This document shows, piece by piece, positions 44,972 to 55,129 of a stretch of DNA of 64,000 nucleotides. The notes below the pieces were generated by a model. That model searched no databases, had not been told where the DNA came from, and was given only the letters and a program-made list of their open reading frames with translations. Source of the DNA: Verrucomicrobiia bacterium (lineage in GTDB: Bacteria > Verrucomicrobiota > Verrucomicrobiia > Palsa-1439); the NCBI GenBank assembly GCA_035577545.1, contig DATLVI010000017.1:1-64000 (forward strand), read 5' to 3'. The position numbers and the translations under genes were made by a program. Position 1 is the stretch's first letter, and each line of letters begins with the position of its first letter.

Positions 44972-47326
44972 TCACTGTAAAGTCAGGTTCACGCGATTCG
45001 AACCCTGGAATGCCGCATCGACTGTCTTTGGAGCGGCGATTGTGATCCGCCCGACTTCAACCTTACCGCTCTGTAAGAGATAGGCCTGCACGGCTGCAGC
45101 ACGTTCGTCCATGAGCTTCTTGAAATCGTCCGGCGTGATTTCGGCCAACTCCAGAAGTTTGGTTTCCATGTCAGCAGGACTGACCGGAGCTTTCGATTCG
45201 CCAGCGCTCTTGGTCTTGTGCAGCGGCTCGAAGTTCTGCCTGGTCGTCAAATGCGCCAGCACGGTTGACGCGCCGGAAGCAGAAGCCTTGCTGGAAACAA
45301 GGCCCATGGCTTCAGCGTAAGCCAGCTTCACCAAGCGCTCGCGGTCCTCGGGCATCAACCGCACGGAATCCACCGACGTCACCTTTTGCCCCGCGACCTG
45401 GAGTTCTTTGACGCGCAATTCGCCCAGTTTCCTCTCCAGCTTGCGTTTTGCCATGGCCTCGCGGTCTTTGCCGGGATCAGTCGAACCAGTGATGCCGAGC
45501 TTCAGCGCGGGTCGTTCGTAGAGCGCTGTTGCCAGCGTGTCAAGTTTGCTGACTTCGCCCGCGGTGAAGTCCGCTGTGCCGAGATCGAACGCGATGTGGT
45601 CGAGGTCTTCACCACCGCCGAAGACCGAGCCGAGCAAGGCAAACGGTTTGGTGATCGCCTTGGTGATCACGTTCATGAACACTTGCATGATGAGGGGACC
45701 AAGACGGAATTTCGGGTCGTCGATGCGTCCGCTAAGCGGCACGTCGAGCGCGATCACGCCGTGGCGATCCTGCAACAGCGCGATGCCGAGCTTTACAGGA
45801 AGCTTGATCGCGTCCGGGCTGCCGCTCGCCTCGCCGAGTTGCAATTGGTCCACGCGCACTTTGTTCTCCGCCTTCAATTCGCGCTGGGTGACGTAATAGT
45901 GCAGGTCAAGGGATAAGGCGCCTTTCTCCAGTGGATACCCCACATACTTCGCCGAGTAGCCGGACCCCGGTATCAAGGCGTCATCCTTCAGTGAAATTTC
46001 GAGATCGACAAATAAATCCGACGCCAGGGGGTTGATCTTGCCGCTAATCGAAAACGGCGCGTAATTGTTCACCTTGCCCTTGAAATCCACGGTAGCAACG
46101 GTGTTGAGGTCAGAAGTGAGTCCCTTCACGCTCCCGTTGAACTCTCCGATCGTCGATTCCACATGCGGCTCGACCGACTCATCAGTAAAGTGGAAGGACG
46201 CGTTATCGAGGGAGACCTCCCCAATCCTGATCTGGAATTTGTTGGTCTGGGTGCCGGCGGGTTTTGTTGGTTGGGGCGGGAGCGAAGTTGCCACTGCGGC
46301 AACGGTGGAGGTAGTGGGAGTCCCGGGCAATATCGTCACGCTGGTCTTGAGATCAGTCAACCGCACTTCCGCCACGTCAATACTCTTCGCGGCTGTGTCG
46401 AGCATCACACCGCTGACGGAAAGGTGAAGTTCGTCGACAACCGCGCGGGCGGGCTTTGGCTGCGCCACCTCTACCACTAGATTGGACAGATCCATCGTCA
46501 TATTCGAGACGGCCATGCTGGCTTCCTCTCCGGTTACATCAATGCGGTAGTCCGTCTGCATGTCCATCTGCCCACTGAGGATCTGAACAGGCGCAACGTC
46601 TTCGACGTAGGGGGCATATCTTGAGATCTGGAAACCCGTGAGCTTGAATGTGCCAGCCGAATGCAAAGGTATCAGTGTGACATCACCCGACCACGCGAAC
46701 GTCCGTCCATCCTCGGTGTTCACTACCACGGAATACGGGCTACCTTCCTTAGGTCGCGTGGTGAACTTTGTGAGGCTGACGTTGATCGGCCCCCACTGTC
46801 GATGAAATGGTTTCTTACGGTCCAGATCGGTGAACGAGAATTGGCCATCCTCCACCTTTAGTTCGTCGATCATTATGAGGGGCAATTGTTGACTGGGTTT
46901 GGGGCCGGTCTGAGGGCTGACTGCCGACGGCGCTGCGTTCGTCAGCAGATCGGCGAAGTTAAACGTGCCATCGATCAACCGAACGATGTTCGCCGACGGT
47001 TTCTTGACGCTGATCTCCTTGAAGACGAAGCCGCGCTTCAGCAGTGAAATGGACTGCAGATTCACATACAACTCGCCAAGCGAAACGAATTCATCGCCGT
47101 TCGGCTCCGTAAGGGAGAAGCCGCGCAGCGTAAACGAAAGCGTATAGGGGTTCAGTCTCACCTCTTGGACGGCGACGTGGCGATGCGTCAACGCAGGCAG
47201 CCGCTTGAGTATCTGTGACTTGATGATCGCCGGGATGACGAAGAAGCCGCTGACGGTGTAGAGCACGATGGCAACGCCCAAGCCGATCCCCCATTTTTTC
47301 ACTTTCCAAGAGCGTTGCTTGGCCAT
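44972..47326 (-). CDS. DUF748 (AsmA-like) envelope protein
   Basis: The protein has 784 aa. One N-terminal membrane helix (about residues 13-33) anchors a large extracytoplasmic part. The DUF748 pattern is clear: 'RHVAVQEVRLNPYTLSFTLRGF' (split), 'LGELYVNLQSISLLKRGFVFKEI', later 'DLEISLKDDALIPGSGYSAKYVGYPLEKGALSLDLHYYV' (read in pieces), and 'VIALDVPLSGRIDDPKFRLGPLI'. It ends with a helical, lysine-rich segment and 'LLQSGKVEVGRITIAAP'. These proteins are relatives of AsmA/TamB bridging proteins thought to act in lipid transport to the outer membrane. ATG 47326 starts 8 nt after the gltA stop; a GTG at 47335 is possible. Confidence 0.88.
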   Translation of the reverse strand: MAKQRSWKVKKWGIGLGVAIVLYTVSGFFVIPAIIKSQILKRLPALTHRHVAVQEVRLNPYTLSFTLRGFSLTEPNGDEFVSLGELYVNLQSISLLKRGFVFKEISVKKPSANIVRLIDGTFNFADLLTNAAPSAVSPQTGPKPSQQLPLIMIDELKVEDGQFSFTDLDRKKPFHRQWGPINVSLTKFTTRPKEGSPYSVVVNTEDGRTFAWSGDVTLIPLHSAGTFKLTGFQISRYAPYVEDVAPVQILSGQMDMQTDYRIDVTGEEASMAVSNMTMDLSNLVVEVAQPKPARAVVDELHLSVSGVMLDTAAKSIDVAEVRLTDLKTSVTILPGTPTTSTVAAVATSLPPQPTKPAGTQTNKFQIRIGEVSLDNASFHFTDESVEPHVESTIGEFNGSVKGLTSDLNTVATVDFKGKVNNYAPFSISGKINPLASDLFVDLEISLKDDALIPGSGYSAKYVGYPLEKGALSLDLHYYVTQRELKAENKVRVDQLQLGEASGSPDAIKLPVKLGIALLQDRHGVIALDVPLSGRIDDPKFRLGPLIMQVFMNVITKAITKPFALLGSVFGGGEDLDHIAFDLGTADFTAGEVSKLDTLATALYERPALKLGITGSTDPGKDREAMAKRKLERKLGELRVKELQVAGQKVTSVDSVRLMPEDRERLVKLAYAEAMGLVSSKASASGASTVLAHLTTRQNFEPLHKTKSAGESKAPVSPADMETKLLELAEITPDDFKKLMDERAAAVQAYLLQSGKVEVGRITIAAPKTVDAAFQGSNRVNLTLQ

Positions 47327-47334
47327 GATTCGCA

Positions 47335-48633
47335 CTACGAGTTCTTGGCGCGTTTCTCAATGGCAATATACTGGTTCTCGGTCGGACCGACGTAAACCTG
47401 GCGCGGGCGGTAGATGCGGGTGGTGGCTTCGTCCATGATTTCCTTGTAGTTCGCAATCCAACCCGGCATACGGCCGATGGCGAAAATCACGGTAAACATC
47501 TCAATCGGGATGCCAATCGCGCGCATGATGATTCCGCTGTAGAAGTCCACGTTTGGATACAGTTTGCGTTCGATAAAATAATCGTCGCTCAACGCCGCCG
47601 CCTCCAGCTTCTTCGCGATGTCCAGTAGCGGATCGTTGATGTGCAGGCCAGCCAGTATCCTGTCGCATTGTTCCTTGATGATCTTGGCGCGTGGATCATA
47701 GTTCTTATAAACGCGATGTCCGAAACCCATCAGCTTTCGGCCGCTCTTCTTGTCCTTGGCTGCCTCGATGAATTTCGAACCGTCGTCCCCTTCGCGGTGA
47801 ATCTGTTCCAGCATCTCGATCACGGCCTGGTTCGCGCCGCCGTGCAGCGGTCCCCACAACGCACACACGCCGCCGGCCGCGCACGCGAAAAGGTTCGCGC
47901 GGCTGGAAGCAATCATGCGCACTGTCGACGTGGAACAATTCTGTTCGTGGTCCGCGTGCAGGAGGAAGATCAGGTCGAGCGCGCGTACGACCTCGTGTTT
48001 TAAGGCGTAATCTTCATACGGCTCGGAGAACATCATGTGCAGAAAATTGGCAGTGTATTTGTAAATTGGCTTTGGATAGATGATCGGCAGCCCATGCGAT
48101 TTGCGGTAGGCAAACGCCGCGATGGTGCGGACCTTGGAAAGCAGGCGCGCGGACTGCAGTTCGAAGTTGCCTGGCTGATAACCTTCCATCAAACGCGGGT
48201 GAAAGCAGCTTGCAGCGTTGATCATCGAGGACAGGATCGCCATCGGGTGCGCGTTGGGGGGAAAACCCTCGAAATGAAACTTCATGTCCTCGTGCAGCAT
48301 TTCGTTCTGCGTCAGCAAGTCGGAGAAACGGCGGAGTTCTATACTCGTCGGAAGGTGGCCGTAAATGAGCAAGTACGCGCTCTCAATGAAGGTGGACTTC
48401 TCGGCGAGTTCCTCGATGGGGATGCCGCGATAACGCAGGATCCCCTTCTCGCCGTCGATGAAGGTGATGGCGCTGCTACAGGAGCCTGTGTTCGAATACC
48501 CGTCGTCGAGCGTGATGCATCCGGACTCCTGGCGCAATTTCGAGATGTCAACGGCGTGCTCGTCTTCCGTGCCGACCACAATCGGGAGTTGATAAACCTT
48601 GCCGTCGATTTCCAATTTCGCCTGATCACTCAT
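47335..48633 (-). CDS. gltA: Citrate synthase
   Basis: The protein has 432 aa, the length of the hexameric (type II) bacterial enzyme. It condenses oxaloacetate and acetyl-CoA. ATG 48633 has AGAGG 6 nt upstream. The catalytic residues lie in 'LHADHEQNCSTSTVRM', 'GPLHGGANQAVIEML' and 'GFGHRVYKNYDPRAKII'. The N-terminal beta domain ('KLEIDGKVYQLPIV') is typical of the NADH-sensitive proteobacterial-type enzyme, though allosteric control cannot be read from sequence. It is followed by the DUF748 gene with almost no gap. Confidence 0.97.
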   Translation of the reverse strand: MSDQAKLEIDGKVYQLPIVVGTEDEHAVDISKLRQESGCITLDDGYSNTGSCSSAITFIDGEKGILRYRGIPIEELAEKSTFIESAYLLIYGHLPTSIELRRFSDLLTQNEMLHEDMKFHFEGFPPNAHPMAILSSMINAASCFHPRLMEGYQPGNFELQSARLLSKVRTIAAFAYRKSHGLPIIYPKPIYKYTANFLHMMFSEPYEDYALKHEVVRALDLIFLLHADHEQNCSTSTVRMIASSRANLFACAAGGVCALWGPLHGGANQAVIEMLEQIHREGDDGSKFIEAAKDKKSGRKLMGFGHRVYKNYDPRAKIIKEQCDRILAGLHINDPLLDIAKKLEAAALSDDYFIERKLYPNVDFYSGIIMRAIGIPIEMFTVIFAIGRMPGWIANYKEIMDEATTRIYRPRQVYVGPTENQYIAIEKRAKNS

Positions 48634-48750
48634 AAGACCTCTGGGTTGAAAGGCTACCTTCTTTTTACTGCGATTTGGTTCCCGTCGCCACAAGTTTTCG
48701 CAGGGAAGGAAAAAACCGGGGCCTTGAAACGGAGAGCGATCGAAGCGACG

Positions 48751-49416
48751 TCAGTGTGCGGTGTTCTTCTTCTCAAACACGTCCACACGGGCAGGCGGAA
48801 TGTTGGCCCAGACGACGGTGGTCCGGCATCGCTTGAAATTGGCCAGGAAAGGATGAGGCGTCTTACGAAGATCGTACGTGTACTGCAGCAGTTTCCCGTG
48901 CTCGGGCAAAACGTGGTAGATCTCTTGCACGATGCTGACGACGACGTTTTCCGGTAGTGACCGCAGTGGCAGGCTGGACACGACATAACTGATTTCAAGC
49001 GCATCGTTGGGAAGCCAGGTCTTGAGAAGCAAACGAAGTTCGGTCGCATCACCCAAGGCAATGCTCAATGATGGAAAACGCCGCCTTAGCAATTTCACCA
49101 TCGTTTCCGAGCGTTCCACGGGCAGGATGCGGTCCGCAGGAATTCCCCGTTTGAGCAGGGCATCGGTAATGGCACCCGTACCGGCCCCCAACTCGACGAT
49201 ATAACCCTTCGGCGACCGGGGAAGGAAACTGGCCATGCGGCGTGCCAGAAAACGGGAACTGGGCACGGCTGATCCGACGGGCCCCGGATTGTTGAGCAAC
49301 TCACCCCCAAAGGTGAAAAGCGATGCGACGGCTTCTAATGCCATGGATTTTTGGGGCCGACCAGCAGCCCCGCCAACGCTGACGCCAGAGATTTTCCCGG
49401 TGTATTCGCCTGCCAC
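48751..49416 (-). CDS. SAM-dependent methyltransferase, phospholipid N-methyltransferase-like
   Basis: The protein has 221 aa. The best-supported start is GTG 49416, with GGAGG 6 nt upstream; upstream ATGs (49518, 49440) lack a ribosome-binding site, and ATG 49344 is a shorter alternative. The SAM-binding motif I is 'IVELGAGTGAITDALL', followed by 'ILPVERSETMVKLLRRRFP' and motif-like 'LGDATELR', then 'SYVVSSLPLRSLPENV' and a 'HGKLLQYTYDLR' strand. The 'NPGPVGSAVPSSRFLARRMA' segment is typical of PmtA/RsmA-like phospholipid N-methyltransferases. Substrate is an inference. Confidence 0.85.
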   Translation of the reverse strand: MAGEYTGKISGVSVGGAAGRPQKSMALEAVASLFTFGGELLNNPGPVGSAVPSSRFLARRMASFLPRSPKGYIVELGAGTGAITDALLKRGIPADRILPVERSETMVKLLRRRFPSLSIALGDATELRLLLKTWLPNDALEISYVVSSLPLRSLPENVVVSIVQEIYHVLPEHGKLLQYTYDLRKTPHPFLANFKRCRTTVVWANIPPARVDVFEKKNTAH

Positions 49417-49567
49417 GGCCCCCCTCCTTCGGGTTGACATGACTTGAAGTATCGGCCATTTCCCTGAAAAAAGCCATCTTCTTCTTCGAGGAGATTGCGC
49501 GGGGTGTCCAGAGATCAAGCCTTGCGTTTCGCCGTGGATTGCAAATCGTTGCGAAAAGCCTTATTCA

Positions 49568-50665
49568 ATGGGCATGCCGTTCGCCTTGGGTCAACTAACG
49601 CTCGACTCGAATCTGTTTCTCTCGCCGCTGGCGGGTTACACCAACCTGCCCTTCCGCCTCATCATACGCGAAATTGGTGGTGTCGGGCTTTGCACCACCG
49701 ACCTCGTCAACTCCCGTTCCTTGCTGGAGAAAAACCGCAAAGCGTTGCAACTCATCGCCACCCGCCCGGCGGATCGCCCTTTGGCCGTCCAGCTTTACGG
49801 CTCGCTACCCGAGGAAATGCGTGATGCGGCCGTGTTGCTCGAATCGCTTGGCGTGAGCTCGGTGGACATCAATATGGGCTGTCCCGTTCGCAAGATTTGC
49901 CGCACTGGCGGCGGCTCCAAGCTGATGAGCGATCACGCGAACGCCGCGCGACTCGTCAGCCTGATGGTGGGCGCGGTGAAGATCCCCATCACGTGCAAGA
50001 TGCGACTTGGCTGGGACGACGAAAACCTGACCGCGCCCGATCTCGCGCGCGCGTTGGAGGATGTGGGTGTGGCCGCGATTGCTGTCCATGGCCGCACGCG
50101 GGAACAGGGGTTTAGCGGGTCGGTGAACCTCGCGGGTATTCGCGCCGTGGTCGAGGCGGTGCAACGCGTGCCCGTCATCGGCAACGGCGACATCACGACG
50201 CCGCAAACGGCGAAGATGATGTTCGAGGAAACCGGCTGCGCGGCGATCAGCATTGGGCGCGGCGCGTTCTATAACCCGTGGATTTTTCGTCACACCGCGC
50301 ACTACCTAACGACGGGCGAACTGCCGCTTGAACAGAGTTTCGAAGAACGCGTTAACGTAATGAATCGTCATTTGGATTTGATGGTGGAAATCTTCGGTGA
50401 AAAAACGGGTTGCCTCATGTTCCGCAAGGTCGCGTTACAATACTCGCGGACCTTCGGCCCAACAAAGGAATTCCACAAGCTCGTCGTCCATCTGACCACC
50501 CGCGCCGATTTCGACAAAATCCTCGATGCTTATCGCATCTGGCGCATGCAGTTCCTCGACGCAGACGGCGACTTACTTCCACACTATGAACCACATCCGC
50601 TGGGCCTGGCCGCTGAACCCGCTCCCGCTGTCAAGGTGCCGGCGGGACCGAATGAATTGTGGTAG
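49568..50665 (+). CDS. dusB: tRNA-dihydrouridine synthase, DusB-like
   Basis: The protein has 365 aa. It is an FMN enzyme reducing uridines in the tRNA D-loop or nearby positions. The barrel opens with 'LFLSPLAGYTNLPFRLI', the catalytic cysteine is in 'DINMGCPVRKICRTGGGS', and later motifs 'TCKMRLGWDD', 'IAVHGRTREQGFSG', 'VIGNGDITTPQTA' and 'ISIGRGAFYNPWIF' are all in place. The last ~40 residues are a proline/alanine-rich tail. The exact Dus subtype is inferred from the general resemblance. A small membrane-protein gene follows 9 nt later. Confidence 0.94.
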   Translation: MGMPFALGQLTLDSNLFLSPLAGYTNLPFRLIIREIGGVGLCTTDLVNSRSLLEKNRKALQLIATRPADRPLAVQLYGSLPEEMRDAAVLLESLGVSSVDINMGCPVRKICRTGGGSKLMSDHANAARLVSLMVGAVKIPITCKMRLGWDDENLTAPDLARALEDVGVAAIAVHGRTREQGFSGSVNLAGIRAVVEAVQRVPVIGNGDITTPQTAKMMFEETGCAAISIGRGAFYNPWIFRHTAHYLTTGELPLEQSFEERVNVMNRHLDLMVEIFGEKTGCLMFRKVALQYSRTFGPTKEFHKLVVHLTTRADFDKILDAYRIWRMQFLDADGDLLPHYEPHPLGLAAEPAPAVKVPAGPNELW

Positions 50666-50674
50666 GTTGACAAA

Positions 50675-50887
50675 ATGGAAACGTACCTGAAGGTATTCGC
50701 TGTCGTGTTCTTTCCGTTTGTGTTCTGGAAATTACTTGTTGCCCTCAAAACAGGTGTCATCCACTTCAAGGGTTACGCGAAGCCATTTGTTCGCACGGAG
50801 AACGCCCGTGATTTCTGGTTTACCTGGAGCTTCACGGTCTTCATCTTCCTGATGCTCCTTCTTGGATTCTCTTCTTTGTTTCGCTAA
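50675..50887 (+). CDS. Small two-helix membrane protein
   Basis: The protein has 70 aa with two hydrophobic helices ('LKVFAVVFFPFVFWKLLVAL' and 'FTVFIFLMLLLGF') joined by a charged loop 'KGYAKPFVRTENARDFW'. It starts 9 nt after the dihydrouridine synthase stop, on the same strand, so it is probably co-transcribed. I do not recognise the family. Confidence 0.65.
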   Translation: METYLKVFAVVFFPFVFWKLLVALKTGVIHFKGYAKPFVRTENARDFWFTWSFTVFIFLMLLLGFSSLFR

Positions 50888-50906
50888 GAGAAGGGAGCGT
50901 GGCAAT

Positions 50907-52130
50907 CTAACGCCGTTTCCGGCTCGGGCTGAAGGAATAGCCTTTCATCGTGCGGACGGCGCGGACGCTGCGGCGGTCTCCTGAGATTTGCTTTCCCTCG
51001 AAAAGCGGGGTCAGGACGTAGTCAAAGTTTTCCAGCTTGAGTTGCGGGATTTTCTGGCCGATGAAACGTTCGATGGCGCGGAGGTATTCGAGTTCCTCGA
51101 TGGTCACGAGCGTGAACGCATCGCCCACCTTCTGGGCGCGACCCGTGCGGCCAATACGATGCACATAATCCTCGGGATGCTGCGGCACGTCGTAATTGAT
51201 CACGTGCGTGACGCCTTCGACGTCGAGCCCGCGCGCGGCGATATCGGTCGCCACCATGACCTCGTACTTGCCGGACTTGAATCCTTCGAGCGCCTCGACG
51301 CGTTCGCGCTGTGTGCGGTTCGAATGTAACGCCGCCACCGAGTGCCGTTCGGACCGCAACCGCGTCGCGATCTTGTCGGCGCCGTGCTTGGTGCGCGAGA
51401 AAATCAGCACGCTGTCGAAATTCGTGCGCTGCAACAGCGCGGAGAGTAGTTGAAACTTCTGGCTGGTCGCCACCGGATAACAGGCATGCGTGACCGTTTC
51501 GGCGGGCGAACGGCTCGCACCGATCTCGATCTTCTCGGGATTGCGCAGCACCCATGCCGCGAGCTGTCCGATCTCCGGCGGAACGGTCGCTGAGAACAGC
51601 AGCGTTTGCCGTTGTCTCGGACAACGGTCGATAATCTTCCGCACGTCGGGCAGGAAACCCATGTCGAGCATGCGATCCACCTCGTCGAGCACCAACAAAT
51701 TCACGTCATTCAAATGCAGCGAGCCCTGCCCCAATAAATCCAGCAGCCGCCCCGGTGTCGCAACCACTATGTCCACACCGCGCTGCAATTCCTGTTTCTG
51801 GTTGCCGTAACCGACCCCGCCGAAGATGACCGCCGTTTTCATATTGGTGAAGCGGCCGTACTCGTGAAAGGCGCTCTCGACCTGTGCGGCCAATTCGCGC
51901 GTCGGTTCGAGCACGAGGCAACGGCATTTGCCGTGCGTTTTGAGCAGCGTCAGGATCGGCAGGGCAAATGCGGCGGTTTTACCAGTGCCGGTTTGCGCCG
52001 CGCCGATAAGATCTTTGCCCGCCAGGATGACCGGAATGGCGCGAAGTTGGATCGGTGTCGGTTGCACGTAACCCGCGGCCTGCACGCCCTGCACGATTTC
52101 ATCAGAAAGTCCAAGTTGTTTGAAAGGCAT
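50907..52130 (-). CDS. DEAD-box RNA helicase, RhlE-like
   Basis: The protein has 407 aa and holds the two RecA-like domains with all motifs: Q motif 'GYVQPTPIQLRAI', motif I AQTGTGKT (45-52), Ia 'PTRELAAQ', II as D-E-V-D ('VLDEVDRMLDMGF'), III 'FSATVPPEI', IV 'VLIFSRTKHGAD', V 'ATDIAARGLDVEGVTHVINYD' (split) and VI 'YVHRIGRTGR'. The C-terminal tail is short and basic ('FSPSRKRR'). It is an RhlE-type helicase acting in ribosome assembly or mRNA decay; DEVD instead of DEAD is common in this subgroup. Confidence 0.95.
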   Translation of the reverse strand: MPFKQLGLSDEIVQGVQAAGYVQPTPIQLRAIPVILAGKDLIGAAQTGTGKTAAFALPILTLLKTHGKCRCLVLEPTRELAAQVESAFHEYGRFTNMKTAVIFGGVGYGNQKQELQRGVDIVVATPGRLLDLLGQGSLHLNDVNLLVLDEVDRMLDMGFLPDVRKIIDRCPRQRQTLLFSATVPPEIGQLAAWVLRNPEKIEIGASRSPAETVTHACYPVATSQKFQLLSALLQRTNFDSVLIFSRTKHGADKIATRLRSERHSVAALHSNRTQRERVEALEGFKSGKYEVMVATDIAARGLDVEGVTHVINYDVPQHPEDYVHRIGRTGRAQKVGDAFTLVTIEELEYLRAIERFIGQKIPQLKLENFDYVLTPLFEGKQISGDRRSVRAVRTMKGYSFSPSRKRR

Positions 52131-52211
52131 GACCTATGGTAGGTGTGACTCGTCGCTTTCACAAGACATGATTTCGAGCGCGGGCTCTGGTTCTCGACCT
52201 CGCGAGCCACA

Positions 52212-54446
52212 TCACACGGCGACAGCAACCCTGTTCACCGCGCCGCGAAGTTCATCCAGTGAGAATGGCTTGGGAAGCCAACAGCTGGCCTGCGTGCCAA
52301 GGGCTTTCTGCGCGCCCACGACATCTCCGGTCAGGAAAATGAAATGAGACGCGGTCTCTGGATTGGTGGTCTTCAGTTGTTGGTAGAAATCCAACCCATT
52401 CAGGCCCGGCATTTTCCAGTCACAGAGGATCAGGTCGTAGCGCGCGCTCCGGGTCTTGCGCAACGCGGCTTCCCCATCGGACGCCGTATCCACGTCGTAC
52501 TGCTCGGCCACCAGCACGTCCGATATCAGGTCGCGCAATGCTTCTTCGTCATCGACAACCAGCACGCGTTTGCCCGAGTTCCCGGGCGCCGACGATACGA
52601 TGGCAACCGTTTCCGATGTTTCGACGCCGGACGGTCCCGCGTTCTCTGCGACAGGGAGGTCGACAACAAACGTGGCTCCCTGGCCCAGGGTGCTGCTCAC
52701 TCGGAGTGCGCCACCATGTTCCGTGACGATGCCATAGCACAGGCTCAGGCCGAGCCCTGTACCTTTGCCCGGTTCCTTGGTCGTAAAAAATGGGGTGAAA
52801 ATCTTTTCCATGTTTTCCGGGGAGATTCCCGGCCCGTTATCTGCAAATGAAACGCCAGCCCGACCATCGAGGACCCGGGTCGAAATGCGCAGTATTCCGT
52901 TGGAAGCATGCGACTCCATCGCCTGTCGTGAGTTGTTGATGATGTTGACGAAGACCTGCTGGAGTTGATGGGAATCACCGACCACATCGTGTGAAGATCC
53001 ATCCAGATCGGTGACAACCTCGATATTACCGGTATGCAACTGGTATTGAAGGATCTCCAGTGCAGAGCGCACGAGATCGTCCAGGTTGATTCGCTTCCGC
53101 TCCGGCGTACTTTGTCGCGCGAAGCTGAGCAGGTTTTGAACGATCTTGTGGCAGCGCTGTGATTCCCGCAAGACGCGATCCAGGTAGTGACTGTGTTTCC
53201 CACCCTCCATCACGCCGGGACGCTGCAGCATCTGGGCGAACCCGTACACGGAAGCCAGCGGGTTATTTAGTTCGTGTGCGACCCCCGCCACGAACTCGCC
53301 GATCACGGATAGTTTCTCGCTTTGCGTCAACTGCGCCTTGGTGTTCTTCAGGTTCTCAACGGTTTTCTCCAATTCGTCCAGGGATGTCTTCAGGTTGCCG
53401 GTCATTTGATTGAATGCTACGGCGAGTTCGCCACATTCGTCGCGCGTCTCGATGTCCACACGCTGTGAGAAATCGCCACGACCCACCCGCTCGGCCATCT
53501 CACGCAACTGGCGCAGGGGACGGGTGATGCGTCCAATCAACACCCAGACAACGGCAGTGCTCAACGCGATTACCAGGACTCCCAACAGCAAGAGTACGCG
53601 CTGCGTTGCGCGCAGGGCTGCCAGGGGTTGCTCGTAGGAAGAGTAAAGGACGTAGCCGAGCCGTTCGTCACCACTGAGGGAGGGGAACCGGCCCGCCATG
53701 GCGAGGTAATGCTCGCCGCCAAGGAGGACCTCTTGTGGCGTGCCCGCAATCGGAAAATGATTGCCGAGCGTCGCGACGAATTGGTCGTGTATTGGGAGAT
53801 TGGAAAGCGTGGACGCGGCCACGCGCCCGTGCGTGAATAACGCGATTTCGCTGTGTGTGAGTTGTTGGAAATCGTGGGCCACTGCGTCACCAATTTCTGT
53901 CCCGATGGTCAGCACACCTACGAGGTGGTCACTAACGCTTATGGGAACCGAAACAACGTCGAACAACCTTGCGCTCACGCTGATGGTATCCACGTTCGGC
54001 TGGCCTTCCAGCGCTTTGCGGATGGATGAGGACGCGGTCGATTCAAATTCCGTTAAATTCAATTCCGGGTCGCGATGGACACTGGCGAGAGGACGACCGT
54101 TCGCCGAGGTGTAGGTGATCATATCCGCGTCGACTTCGCCGACCAACTCGTTGAGTTGGTGAAGCATTGTCTTGGGCTCGCCAAGCTGCGACGCCGCTTC
54201 GATGCGCGGTTCGTTGACGATATTGCTGAAACGCATCAGCAGATGCTTGGCACGAATCCTTTGCGAATTTGAAAAAACCGCGCGGGCAGTCGCAAGGCGT
54301 CGCCCAGCCTCGGCCTGGACCTGGGCGGTCATGCGGTGGTTGGCAATGCACAGCAGGCTGACGACAAGCACCACCATAATGGTGACAACGGGAAAGAGCA
54401 CCTTTGCCTTAACCGTGAATCGTCGTTGTGATGGCCTGCTGTTCAT
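52212..54446 (-). CDS. Hybrid sensor histidine kinase with receiver domain
   Basis: The protein has 744 aa. Order: membrane helix about 15-35; a ~250-residue periplasmic sensor of double-CACHE type with '[19 protein letters not shown]'; second helix about 284-305; HAMP (about 306-358); a coiled linker; HisKA with phosphoacceptor His391 ('[18 protein letters not shown]'); HATPase with '[10 protein letters not shown]', 'ADNGPGIS' and '[13 protein letters not shown]'; and a C-terminal receiver with acidic pair '[10 protein letters not shown]', phosphoacceptor Asp676 ('[10 protein letters not shown]') and Lys726. It has no DNA-binding output. It starts 3 nt after the cupredoxin gene, so it belongs to the same operon as cupredoxin and porin, and probably senses something in the periplasm. 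Confidence 0.95.
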   Translation of the reverse strand: MNSRPSQRRFTVKAKVLFPVVTIMVVLVVSLLCIANHRMTAQVQAEAGRRLATARAVFSNSQRIRAKHLLMRFSNIVNEPRIEAASQLGEPKTMLHQLNELVGEVDADMITYTSANGRPLASVHRDPELNLTEFESTASSSIRKALEGQPNVDTISVSARLFDVVSVPISVSDHLVGVLTIGTEIGDAVAHDFQQLTHSEIALFTHGRVAASTLSNLPIHDQFVATLGNHFPIAGTPQEVLLGGEHYLAMAGRFPSLSGDERLGYVLYSSYEQPLAALRATQRVLLLLGVLVIALSTAVVWVLIGRITRPLRQLREMAERVGRGDFSQRVDIETRDECGELAVAFNQMTGNLKTSLDELEKTVENLKNTKAQLTQSEKLSVIGEFVAGVAHELNNPLASVYGFAQMLQRPGVMEGGKHSHYLDRVLRESQRCHKIVQNLLSFARQSTPERKRINLDDLVRSALEILQYQLHTGNIEVVTDLDGSSHDVVGDSHQLQQVFVNIINNSRQAMESHASNGILRISTRVLDGRAGVSFADNGPGISPENMEKIFTPFFTTKEPGKGTGLGLSLCYGIVTEHGGALRVSSTLGQGATFVVDLPVAENAGPSGVETSETVAIVSSAPGNSGKRVLVVDDEEALRDLISDVLVAEQYDVDTASDGEAALRKTRSARYDLILCDWKMPGLNGLDFYQQLKTTNPETASHFIFLTGDVVGAQKALGTQASCWLPKPFSLDELRGAVNRVAVAV

Positions 54447-54449
54447 GGA

Positions 54450-55127
54450 TCAGTATTCTGGCAGGCCGGTAATGCCGAGAGTCAGATCGACTCTGACCTC
54501 CCCTTTTTCAGGGACCGTGACTTCCCTCGTCGTGGCGGGCAGGCGTTCATGCCAGGCTTTTAGTTTGTAGGTTCCCGCGGGTACGTTTGGAATCGTGAAG
54601 CGGCCGTTCGCGTCCGTCATTGCGAAATAAGGATTTTCAAATATCAGGATGATGCAGTGCATCGTCGAGTGGATGGAACAGAACACGTCAACACGACCGG
54701 GCTTGTCGAAGGTCACTTGCTTGACCTTGTCTTTATAAAGACCCAGATCGAATGGTTTCGCCTCCGAAATTGAAAAAGCATTGTGGAAGATCTCGTCGTG
54801 ATTCGGCCAATCCACCGTGGTACCCACCAGAACGGGCAAAATGTGCGGCGAAAATGCCGCGTCTTTCTGCACGACTACATGCAACGGCGCAGCTGGCGGG
54901 GCCATCTTCTCCAAAAATGTTTGGTCGATTGACACGACAAAATCATGGAACTGGCTATAGTCAACGCGTTCCGCGAATTTGAACTTGTGGCTTGCGTACT
55001 TCCCGCCCGCCACATCCTCATCCGCGCCCTCCTTGCCATGCGCGCTCACGGTCCCGGTGATCGTCCCCGCGTCCACCCCGGCCGTCGTCACCAGCCAACC
55101 CAGAAACAGTATCTGGTATGTTTTCAT
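54450..55127 (-). CDS. Periplasmic cupredoxin with a carboxypeptidase-regulatory-like module
   Basis: The protein has 225 aa. A signal peptide (MKTYQILFLGWLVTTAGVDA) is followed by a plastocyanin/azurin-like domain. Likely type-1 copper ligands are His115 ('EIFHNAFSI'), Cys150, His153 and Met156 ('VFCSIHSTMHC'). From about residue 168 a transthyretin-like 'DANGRFTIPNVPAGTYKLKAW' module (split) forms the C-terminus. The arrangement is that of the methylamine-utilisation MauL-like family. It lies 2 nt after the porin gene and 3 nt before the kinase gene. Electron transfer or copper binding in the periplasm is the expected role; which one is not known. Confidence 0.88.
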   Translation of the reverse strand: MKTYQILFLGWLVTTAGVDAGTITGTVSAHGKEGADEDVAGGKYASHKFKFAERVDYSQFHDFVVSIDQTFLEKMAPPAAPLHVVVQKDAAFSPHILPVLVGTTVDWPNHDEIFHNAFSISEAKPFDLGLYKDKVKQVTFDKPGRVDVFCSIHSTMHCIILIFENPYFAMTDANGRFTIPNVPAGTYKLKAWHERLPATTREVTVPEKGEVRVDLTLGITGLPEY

Positions 55128-55129
55128 GC

